From Rubinisphaera margarita (GTDB lineage Bacteria > Planctomycetota > Planctomycetia > Planctomycetales > Planctomycetaceae), in the NCBI RefSeq assembly GCF_022267515.1, contig NZ_JAKFGB010000021.1, forward strand, positions 124,001 through 188,000: DNA of 64,000 bases, in the 5' to 3' direction. The stretch's first letter is position 1, and every line of letters begins with the position of its first letter. Below, piece by piece: positions 37,455-48,687 of this stretch. The notes under the pieces were generated by a model that ran no database searches, was not told where the DNA came from, and saw only the letters and a program-made list of their open reading frames with translations. Position numbers and translations under genes: made by a program.

Positions 37455-37981
37455 CAGCCTCGGAAATACTCACGACCTTCAGCGGCTTTGGCAGCTTCGG
37501 ACGGTTTGAGGTGCACAACCACCCGGCATCCGGCATCACCTCTCGCGATCGCTTCTTCGATCACGACTTTGGAGTATCCCAGGTTCTCAGCTGCGATGAC
37601 ACCAAAAACGTTCGAGGTCATCATGCACAGGGAAGGGCGGTCGAGGACCTTTTCGCCGAACGGACAGGCCCGATTACCGAGCACAATCTTCTCGTCAGTC
37701 TGTTCGATGATGTAAAAGTCACCCTGGATCCGCCGCTTGAGGTCGACGAGGACTTCAGCGACCTGTTCTCGCGTTAGATGATCGACCTGCAACCCGGAGA
37801 GATACTGCTCGTTAATCTGCTCCCCCATCCGCTGGCCGACGATGCTGATGAAGCCCGAAGCTTCCTGCAGTCCGACAATCTCCTGCAGGGAACCGGAAAG
37901 CTCCCTGAGCAAAGTCCGAACGAAGTTGTCCCGCTCAAGAGCGATCGGCAGTTCATGCATCGAGGGAGCAGTTTCATCCAT
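37454..37981 (-). CDS. MetOD1 (methanogen output domain 1) protein
   Basis: A 175-residue protein whose C-terminal 130 residues match the MetOD1 family, related to cysteine-bearing sensor or output domains found next to histidine kinases in archaea and bacteria. Key features are GQRMGEQINEQYLSG, NRACPFGEKVLDRPSLCMMTS and ARGDAGCRVVVHLKP, whose three Cys could bind a metal or cluster or respond to redox. An N-terminal helix (about 15-55) may dimerise. The ATG at 37981 has AGGAAAG about 9 nt upstream; an extension to 38116 looks non-coding. It overlaps the hybrid kinase start, so the two are co-translated. Confidence 0.82.
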   Translation of the reverse strand: MDETAPSMHELPIALERDNFVRTLLRELSGSLQEIVGLQEASGFISIVGQRMGEQINEQYLSGLQVDHLTREQVAEVLVDLKRRIQGDFYIIEQTDEKIVLGNRACPFGEKVLDRPSLCMMTSNVFGVIAAENLGYSKVVIEEAIARGDAGCRVVVHLKPSEAAKAAEGREYFRG

Positions 37982-38045
37982 GCCCGTTCTTTCCTGGTCA
38001 GCGCTGGAGGGTGGCGATGAGGCAATTTCTCTCAAAGTCAGCCCC

Positions 38046-38051
38046 GTTATA
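38046..38051 (-). promoter_or_regulatory. Candidate extended -10 promoter of the MetOD1-kinase operon
   Basis: TGGTATAAC on the minus strand (TATAAC is the complement of 38046-38051) looks like an extended -10 element 65 nt before the ATG at 37981. No clear -35 is visible. Confidence 0.35.
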
Positions 38052-38184
38052 CCATAACTTTTGTGACCGCCGGGGGCATTTTGAAGAAAACCTGAGGCGA
38101 ATCGTACCAAAAACACGGACTGAGACAGGGGTGCCCCTGTTCATTGGCGCGGCGACGGACGCAGCAGCCACCCAACGTGCAGGC

Positions 38185-38219
38185 AAAAAAAAGACGGCGC
38201 TGCTGAACAGCGCCGTCTT
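38185..38219 (-). terminator. Intrinsic terminator of the large PVC heme gene
   Basis: AAGACGGCGCTG (38191-38202) and CAGCGCCGTCTT (38208-38219) pair perfectly over 12 bp with a 5-nt loop. Read on the minus strand, the stem runs into eight consecutive T residues. It lies 22 bp after the stop at 38242. This is the clearest terminator in the window. Confidence 0.93.
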
Positions 38220-38241
38220 GAGACAACTCGAACCGACCGGA

Positions 38242-41736
<3,495 letters not shown>

Positions 41737-42118
41737 GGACGCGGATGAGCCTTGAGCTGGATAGAGTTGAGACAAACAGCGGAAAGAGCCGGTGGGCTCT
41801 GCTGAGAGCAGGGACGCGACGCATGAACGGTCCCGAATGTGTTGAGATTATGCCGGGCGGTCCCCTGTAATCAAGTCCAAGGGCCCGAGACTCCTCTGGA
41901 GCATCGCGTAATGGAGGCCGAATTCGAGGCGCGGGCCTGAGACCCGGCTCGCCAGAAACTGTTCAGAATCGGTTATCGGATTGTGAAAAGTCGGCGATCC
42001 CCGTAAGCTGAATGCCCCACCATGACGATGCCCCCGTGGTTGACGTCTTGCGGCTGATCGACTCTTTGGAGCGATCGACGACGACGTTAATCAGTCTCCA
42101 GCCCGACAAGGTTGCCCG
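41737..42118. other. Divergent promoter region
   Basis: About 380 bp between two divergent secreted-protein genes, expected to hold both promoters. No consensus -10/-35 pair stands out on either strand, and no ORF there is supported. Confidence 0.5.
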
Positions 42119-45100
42119 ATGAGACTCATCCGCATTCTCTGCACGACATTCGCACTCCTGGGAGTGTGCTGCCCGCAGACCGCTTATTCTGAGTCCGCAG
42201 ATGTGGACTACCTCACTCAGGTCAAGACGTTGCTTCGCGAGCGATGTTTCGCCTGTCACGGAGCGCTGAAGCAGGAAGGTGGGCTTCGCCTCGATACCGC
42301 CGAGTTCATCAAACAGGGAGGTGATTCTGGCCCGGCGATCATTCCCGGCACACCGGCCACGGAGAGTCTGCTTATTGAACGCGTGGCCGAGCCAGACCCG
42401 GCTCTGCGGATGCCGCCGGAGTTTGAAGGAGAGCCGTTCTCTTCCGAGCAGATCGAGATCTTGCAGGACTGGATCACCACCGGAGCCGCCGCTCCCGCGG
42501 ATGAAGAACCCGAGCAGGACCCGAGTCAGCACTGGGCCTTCCAGCCTGTTGAACGCCCTGTTGTCCCCGAAGTGAAGAACGCGGGCTGGGTTCGCAATCC
42601 GATCGATGCCTGGATCGCCGCCGGACAAGAAAGCCAGGGGCTGCAGCCTCAGGGCGAAGCCTCGCGAATTCAACTGCTGCGACGACTCTCGTTCGATTTG
42701 ACCGGCCTGCCGCCAACTGCCGAAGAGATTGCCGAATGTCTGAACGATTCCTCGCCGGACTGGTACGAGAGAGCGGTTGAGCGTTTACTGGCCGATCCGC
42801 GTCACGGTGAACGCTGGGCTCGGCACTGGATGGATATCTGGCGGTACAGCGACTGGTGGGGCTTCAGGAATCAGCTTCGGAATAGCCAGCCGCACATGTG
42901 GCACTGGCGGGACTGGATTGTTGAGTCATTGAACCGCGATGCTCCGTACGACGAGATGCTCCGCCTCATGCTGGCGGCTGATGAACTCGCTCCCGGCGAT
43001 CCCGACAAACTTCGGGCGACGGCCTTTCTGGCCCGCAACTATTACATCTTCAACCGCACCCGCTGGATGGACGAAACCGTCGAGCATGTTGGCAAGGGGC
43101 TGCTTGGCCTGACAACGAACTGCGCGAAGTGTCACGATCACAAGTTCGATCCGATTACGCATGTTGACTATTACAAGATGCGAGCCTTCTTCGAATCCTA
43201 TCTGGTCCGAATGGACATGGTTCCCGGCGAGCCCAAGTTCGAGAACGACGGCATCCCCCGCGTCTTCGACGGGTTGCCGGAAGAGCCGACGTACTTGCAC
43301 ATCCGCGGCGATGAGGCTCAACCGGATGAGTCGGAAGTGATCAAACCGGGCGTGCCGGCATTGTTGGAGTTTGCGCCGCTTGAGGTCGAAGAGGTCGCGC
43401 TTCCCGAAGTCGCTGCCGAACCGGCCCGGCAGCCGTGGGTTCTGGAGAATCATATCGCTGCCGCCGAGCAGAAAGTTGCGGCCGCCCTCACTAAGCAGAA
43501 GGCTGCAGAAGCGCGACTGGAAAAGGTCGAGAACGAAGCCGCTCCTGACGGCGACGAGATGACTCCGGAAGAAACGCCGTCCTTCGCTCCGATTCATGAA
43601 ACCTTCGCCACGCTCGATGAGACCCGCTGGAAGCTGGGACCGGGCGACTGGAGCCACAGTCCCGGACAGGTTCAGCAATCGCTCGACGGTCCACAACGGT
43701 CGATTCTTCAGCTGTTGCAGAACGCCCCGCGTGACTTCGAAGCGACCTTACGATTCACGATTCAGGGAGGCAGCCGATATCGAAGCGTTGGGATTGCCTT
43801 CGATGGCCCCTCGGCTGCCGATGGCCAAACCGTTGACCCCAAGTTCCTGGTCTACGCCAGTGCACACGCGCCCGGCCAGAAGGTTCAGGCGTCCTACGAT
43901 GACAACGGGACATGGCGATACCCGGGCGACGGGAAGAAGGCGGTGGAACTGGAGTTGAATACGGGATACACCCTCCGGCTGCAGGTTCGCGGTCCGCTGA
44001 TGAATGTCTTCCTTGATGAGGAACCAACGGTCATCTGGCAGTCTCCGGTTCCGAGGACGCCGGGAGCGATGCAGCTCATCACGTTTGATGCCCTGGCGAC
44101 GATTCAGGAGTTTCATCTCACGGCCCTGCCGGCCGATGTGACGCTGAGAACACCAGGCTCGGCAGCCACGGGCGCAACCGATGAACTGGCCGAAGCACGA
44201 CGCGACCTGAAACTGGCGACCGCCAATACTGAGGTCGCACAGGCCGAGTTGAGCAGCGTTCTCGCCCGAGCAGAAGCGATGAGAGCTTCGTGGGAGAAAC
44301 CCGGTTCAGAACAGGCCCGACAACTGCGCATCGAAGCGATTCGCTCCGAACAGCGTATGGCGGTCAATAAGGCGAATGTCGAACTCCTCAACGCCGCCTT
44401 TGCACTGGAGCGAGCCACCAAAGATAAGCGGAAGGCCGCCGAAGAGAAGCACAGGAAAGCGGAGGAGGCTCTGGCCAAAGCGCAGAAAACGCTTGAGCAG
44501 GAGGTTGCCGAAGACGCGACGTTCACAAGATTGCCGGGAGCCAAATGGTCAGCGACCCGGTTTCAGTACACCGGCAAGGACGATCCTGAAATCGCCTTCC
44601 CGGAAACGAGCACGGGCCGTCGCACGGCTCTCGCAAAATGGGTCACTGATCGTCGCAATCCCCTCACTGCTCGGGTCGCCGTGAATCATCTCTGGACTCG
44701 GCACTTCGGGCAGCCACTGGTGGCGACGACCTTTGATTTCGGTCGCAACGGGGCGACTCCGACTCATCCCGAATTGCTCGACTGGCTTGCTTCCGAGCTC
44801 ATGGACAATGGCTGGAGCATGAAGCATATCCATCGCCTGATCGTGACTTCGAGCACGTATCGCATGGCGTCGACAACGACCGGAGCGGAACAGAAGCTCG
44901 CGAAAGACCCGGATAACCAGTACTGGTGGAGACGCGTTCCGATTCGCCTCGAATCGCAGGCCGTTCGCGATTCCGTGCTCGCTCTCGCGGGAACGCTCGA
45001 TGAAACCATGGGCGGGCCGAGCGTTGCTCCGAATGAACAGGACAAGTCGCGACGACGCAGCCTTTACTTCTATCATTCGAACAACGATCGAAACCTGTTG

Positions 45101-45436
45101 CTTACGACCTTCGATGAAGCATCGGTCACCGAGTGCTATCGCCGCGAACAGAGTGTGGTGCCACAGCAGGCACTGGCACTTTCGAACAGCGAACTGGTGC
45201 TCGAATCGTCCGGTGTGATCGCCGCTGCCCTGACGAAAACGCATGCGGACGAAGAAGAATTCATCCGACAGGCATTCCTGCAAGTGCTGGCAATCGATGC
45301 CACTGAGACTGAGATTGCCGCCTGTCAGTCTGCTATGTCTGCCTGGAGAGAGTTGCCTGATGCGACCGACGACTCGGCTCGGGCCAATCTGATCTGGACG
45401 CTGATCAATCACAACGATTTTGTCACGCTGCGCTAG
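42119..45436 (+). CDS. PSD1/planctomycete cytochrome c protein (DUF1549/DUF1553) with inserted domains
   Basis: A 1105-residue exported protein. A signal peptide (about 1-25) is followed by a PSCyt1-type heme domain with CFACH (43-47), then DUF1549 (about 150-360; RIQLLRRLSFDLTGLPPT, DPRHGERWARHWMDIWRYSD, TTNCAKCHDHKFDPI with a second CxxCH), and C-terminal DUF1553 (about 820-1090; TGRRTALAKWVTDRRNPLTA, NHLWTRHFGQ). Between them lie charged coiled coils (about 445-480, 690-800) and a jelly-roll-like module (about 490-675). It starts the operon with DUF1501, sulfatase and PVC heme genes. DUF1549/1553-DUF1501 pairs are abundant in Planctomycetota, but their biochemical role is unknown. Confidence 0.92.
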   Translation: MRLIRILCTTFALLGVCCPQTAYSESADVDYLTQVKTLLRERCFACHGALKQEGGLRLDTAEFIKQGGDSGPAIIPGTPATESLLIERVAEPDPALRMPPEFEGEPFSSEQIEILQDWITTGAAAPADEEPEQDPSQHWAFQPVERPVVPEVKNAGWVRNPIDAWIAAGQESQGLQPQGEASRIQLLRRLSFDLTGLPPTAEEIAECLNDSSPDWYERAVERLLADPRHGERWARHWMDIWRYSDWWGFRNQLRNSQPHMWHWRDWIVESLNRDAPYDEMLRLMLAADELAPGDPDKLRATAFLARNYYIFNRTRWMDETVEHVGKGLLGLTTNCAKCHDHKFDPITHVDYYKMRAFFESYLVRMDMVPGEPKFENDGIPRVFDGLPEEPTYLHIRGDEAQPDESEVIKPGVPALLEFAPLEVEEVALPEVAAEPARQPWVLENHIAAAEQKVAAALTKQKAAEARLEKVENEAAPDGDEMTPEETPSFAPIHETFATLDETRWKLGPGDWSHSPGQVQQSLDGPQRSILQLLQNAPRDFEATLRFTIQGGSRYRSVGIAFDGPSAADGQTVDPKFLVYASAHAPGQKVQASYDDNGTWRYPGDGKKAVELELNTGYTLRLQVRGPLMNVFLDEEPTVIWQSPVPRTPGAMQLITFDALATIQEFHLTALPADVTLRTPGSAATGATDELAEARRDLKLATANTEVAQAELSSVLARAEAMRASWEKPGSEQARQLRIEAIRSEQRMAVNKANVELLNAAFALERATKDKRKAAEEKHRKAEEALAKAQKTLEQEVAEDATFTRLPGAKWSATRFQYTGKDDPEIAFPETSTGRRTALAKWVTDRRNPLTARVAVNHLWTRHFGQPLVATTFDFGRNGATPTHPELLDWLASELMDNGWSMKHIHRLIVTSSTYRMASTTTGAEQKLAKDPDNQYWWRRVPIRLESQAVRDSVLALAGTLDETMGGPSVAPNEQDKSRRRSLYFYHSNNDRNLLLTTFDEASVTECYRREQSVVPQQALALSNSELVLESSGVIAAALTKTHADEEEFIRQAFLQVLAIDATETEIAACQSAMSAWRELPDATDDSARANLIWTLINHNDFVTLR

Positions 45437-45462
45437 AGACACTTCGCTGACGGAGACCGACC

Positions 45463-46911
45463 ATGAACGACTATCAGCTGAACCATTGCCAGCGACGAAC
45501 CTTTCTGGCCGACATGGGCATGGGGTTCACCGGCCTCGCTCTCGGCGCGATGCTGCAGAATGAATCGCGCGCTCACGAAGCCGCCTGGGCCCCGCCCACG
45601 GGTGATCCGCACTTTCAGCCCAAGGCGAAGAGCGTTATCTGGCTCTTCATGAACGGCGGCGTCAGTCAGATGGAGAGCTTCGACCCCAAGCCGATGCTCT
45701 CGAAGTACGGCGGAAAAACGATCGCCGAAACTCCCTTCGCCGATACACAGGATCCGGAGAAACTCGCACTGGCCCGCGTCTCCGCTCCTGATGCGAACGG
45801 CAACCAGCGAAACAAGCTTTATCCGCTGCAGATTGGTCACAAGAAACACGGCGAAAGCGGGATCGAGATCAGCGACTGGTTTCCGCATATCGCGAAGCAG
45901 GCCGACAAGCTGGCGGTTGTGCGGTCGATGTATACCACCGACAGCAACCACGGGGCACAGACCCAGTTTCATTCGGGCCGCCATCTCAACGACGGTGCGT
46001 TCCCCACGTTGGGCGCCTGGGTGCACTATGGGCTCGGGGCACTCAACGAGAATCTGCCGCAGTTCATTTCCATGGGCAAACGCGAGTACTGGAACAAGCG
46101 GGACGGGCACTATCTGGGGCCCGCTCACGATGCCGTGCCGATGCGAGTTGATCCGAAGAACCCCCTCGATTTCAGCAAGCCGGAAGTCGAGTTCTCGCGG
46201 TCCGCTCAGGAGATCGGCCAGGATCTCATTCAGCAGCTCAACAACCAGCGTCAGATCGAGTACCCCCGTGATCAGGCGATGGCGGCTCGGATTGCCTCCT
46301 ACGAGCTGGCCTTCCGGATGCAGACATCGATTCCCAACATCGTCGACTTCTCGCAGGAGTCGGCGGCGACGCAGGAGAGGTACGGACTGAACCAGCCGCA
46401 TTGCCGGGACTTTGGAATGCAACTGCTCGCTGCCCGCCGGCTTGTTGAGCAGGGCGTGCGCTTTATTCAGATCCAGCATGGCGGCGGCGGAGCAGGGGCG
46501 TGGGATGCTCACGGAAAGCTGAAAGCCAACCACACGAGGAACTCGCTCGCCGTCGATCAACCGATCGGGGCGTTGTTGCAGGATCTCGATCAGCGGGGCA
46601 TGCTCGACGAAACACTTGTGGTCTTCGCATCGGAGTTCGGGCGGACACCCGGCTCGCAGGGAAGCGACGGTCGCGACCATCACATCTACGGCTTCTCCGT
46701 CTGGATGGCAGGGGGCGGGCTGAAACGCGGCGTCGTGCATGGAGCCACCGATGAGATCGGCTTCCACGCCATCGAGAATCGGCATTACGTCACCGACATC
46801 CACGCGACAATCCTCAAGCAGCTCGGCCTCGATTCCCGCAAACTCGAGATCCCCGGACGGAAACGACTCGAGATCGACCACGGTCATCCGATCGACGAAA
46901 TCATTGCCTAA
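45463..46911 (+). CDS. DUF1501 secreted protein (Tat signal)
   Basis: A 482-residue DUF1501 protein, alkaline-phosphatase/sulfatase-like in fold. A twin-arginine signal (CQRRTFLADMGMGFTGLALG) directs export of the folded protein. Typical segments are KSVIWLFMNGGVSQMESFDP, DSNHGAQTQFHSGRHL, QIQHGGGGAGAWDAHG, FASEFGRTPGSQGSDGRDHH and the C-terminal VTDIHATILKQLGLD. GGAG lies 8 nt before the ATG. It sits 26 bp after its usual partner DUF1549/DUF1553 gene, so the two are probably one transcript and act together in the envelope. Confidence 0.95.
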   Translation: MNDYQLNHCQRRTFLADMGMGFTGLALGAMLQNESRAHEAAWAPPTGDPHFQPKAKSVIWLFMNGGVSQMESFDPKPMLSKYGGKTIAETPFADTQDPEKLALARVSAPDANGNQRNKLYPLQIGHKKHGESGIEISDWFPHIAKQADKLAVVRSMYTTDSNHGAQTQFHSGRHLNDGAFPTLGAWVHYGLGALNENLPQFISMGKREYWNKRDGHYLGPAHDAVPMRVDPKNPLDFSKPEVEFSRSAQEIGQDLIQQLNNQRQIEYPRDQAMAARIASYELAFRMQTSIPNIVDFSQESAATQERYGLNQPHCRDFGMQLLAARRLVEQGVRFIQIQHGGGGAGAWDAHGKLKANHTRNSLAVDQPIGALLQDLDQRGMLDETLVVFASEFGRTPGSQGSDGRDHHIYGFSVWMAGGGLKRGVVHGATDEIGFHAIENRHYVTDIHATILKQLGLDSRKLEIPGRKRLEIDHGHPIDEIIA

Positions 46912-47047
46912 TTGCAGCGGCGTTGAAGCGGCCAGAATGTTCGGGATCATCCCGGCTTCTGCAGTTCGGGTTGCATGACAGACTCGCGGCGATCCTCTAA
47001 AGTTCAGTCGTCTCAATTGAACGAACGCCGATGTGAGGAGAGCGAGT

Positions 47048-48625
47048 ATGACTGTGATCCGAAGTCTGTTGTTGTGTGCCGTCTGTTGCAGTTCCGGGGC
47101 CTTCTCAACAACGATCCAGGCCGACGTCGTCCCCGTGCCCGAGACCGTGGCTTCAGAGAAGATCGAAGGTGCGAAGCCGCGGAACGTGGTCTTCATCCTT
47201 TCCGACGACCATCGCTACGACGCGATGAGTTTCATGGGACATCCGCTGGCGAAGACGCCGCACATGGATGCGATGGCCAGGAACGGCGCTCACCTGAAGA
47301 ACGCCTTCGTGACGACGTCTCTCTGCTCGCCGAGCCGGGCTTCGATTCTGACCGGGCTGTATACGTTCCGGCATCGCGTCATCGACAATCAGCGTCCCGT
47401 TCCCGAAGGAACGCTGTTCTTTCCGCAGTATCTGCAGGACGCCGGCTATAAGACCGGGTTCATTGGCAAATGGCACATGGGACACGTCAGCGACGAGCCT
47501 CGTCCCGGCTTCGATTACTGGTTCAGCTTCAAAGGGCAGGGGAATTACTACCCGCCGAGCGAGAATTACACGCTCAACGATAATGGCAAGCGTGTCCCCC
47601 AGGACGGCTACATCACCACACTGCTGACCCGCAAAGCGGTCGAGTTTCTGGAGCAGCAGTCCGATTCCGAGCAGCCGTTCTTTCTGTACCTGTCGCACAA
47701 AGCCGTGCACGGACCGTTTACGCCGGAACCGAAGTACAAGGGAACGCTGAAGGATGTTCCGTTTGAGTTGCCGGAGTCGAGTGAGCCCGTCACCGACAAT
47801 CTTCGCAACCGCCCCCGCTGGCTGCTCGATCAGCGAAACAGCTGGCACGGGATGGACTTCCCTCTCCACACCGACACTCCGGTAGAGGACTATTACAAGA
47901 GCTACTGCGAAGCCCTGCGTACCGTCGATGACAGCATCGGCTCGGTGATGGAACAGCTGAAGAAGATGGGCATCTACGATGACACGGTCGTCATCTACAT
48001 GGGCGACAACGGCTACATGTTCGGTGAGTACGGACTGATTGATAAGCGTGTCGCTTACGAGACCTCCAGTCGAGTGCCGATGCTCATGCAGTGTCCCTCA
48101 CTCATCAAGGGCGGCACGGTCGTCGATGAAGTCGTCGCCAATATCGACATCGCTCCGACCGTAATGGAAGCGATGGGGCTGAAGAAGCCGACTCACATGG
48201 ATGGCCAGAGTTTCCTTCCGCTTGCTCAGGGCCAGTCGATTCCGTGGCGGGACTATTTTCTCTACGTCTACTACTGGGAGCAGAACTTCCCGCAGACGCC
48301 GACGCACTTCTCACTGCGAGGCGATCAGTACAAGTACACGACCTATTACGGCCTTTGGGATACCGATGAACTTTACGACATCCAGGCCGATCCCATGGAG
48401 CAGACGAATCTCATCCACGAGCCGTCTTATGAGAAGATCAAGAACCAGATGCAGAAACGTCTCTACGAGATGATGGACGAACTTGGCGGCATGCAGGTCC
48501 CACTCAATCCTCCGCGAGGACGTCAGCGGAACAAGCGTCTGCGTGATCGGAACGGCGTGGAGTCCGCCGACTTTCCGGAAGCCTTCATCGTCGATGAACC
48601 TTTACGTAAAGAACTGGTCGATTAG
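47048..48625 (+). CDS. Secreted sulfatase
   Basis: A 525-residue type I sulfatase with a signal peptide (about 1-25). The metal site is NVVFILSDDHRYDAMSF, and the formylglycine motif is CSPSR (Cys93), followed by ASILTGLYTFRH. VVIYMGDNGYMFGEYGL supplies the second Asp/Asn ligand pair, and KWHMGH lies near 145. The length and motif order fit the N-acetylglucosamine-6-sulfatase/iduronate-2-sulfatase-like branch, but the substrate is not certain. The ATG at 47048 is preferred because GAGGAGAG sits just before it, while the upstream GTG at 47033 overlaps that ribosome site. Confidence 0.93.
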   Translation: MTVIRSLLLCAVCCSSGAFSTTIQADVVPVPETVASEKIEGAKPRNVVFILSDDHRYDAMSFMGHPLAKTPHMDAMARNGAHLKNAFVTTSLCSPSRASILTGLYTFRHRVIDNQRPVPEGTLFFPQYLQDAGYKTGFIGKWHMGHVSDEPRPGFDYWFSFKGQGNYYPPSENYTLNDNGKRVPQDGYITTLLTRKAVEFLEQQSDSEQPFFLYLSHKAVHGPFTPEPKYKGTLKDVPFELPESSEPVTDNLRNRPRWLLDQRNSWHGMDFPLHTDTPVEDYYKSYCEALRTVDDSIGSVMEQLKKMGIYDDTVVIYMGDNGYMFGEYGLIDKRVAYETSSRVPMLMQCPSLIKGGTVVDEVVANIDIAPTVMEAMGLKKPTHMDGQSFLPLAQGQSIPWRDYFLYVYYWEQNFPQTPTHFSLRGDQYKYTTYYGLWDTDELYDIQADPMEQTNLIHEPSYEKIKNQMQKRLYEMMDELGGMQVPLNPPRGRQRNKRLRDRNGVESADFPEAFIVDEPLRKELVD

Positions 48626-48687
48626 CCGTCTGTCTTTCAACTGCCGTTGACGTTCCACTTCGACTGAACTTTGTGTGGGAAGCTGCC

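Noticed and set aside
45433..47196. 587-codon minus-strand ORF
   Set aside because: Antisense to the DUF1501 gene and the region before the sulfatase, with no motif or ribosome site.
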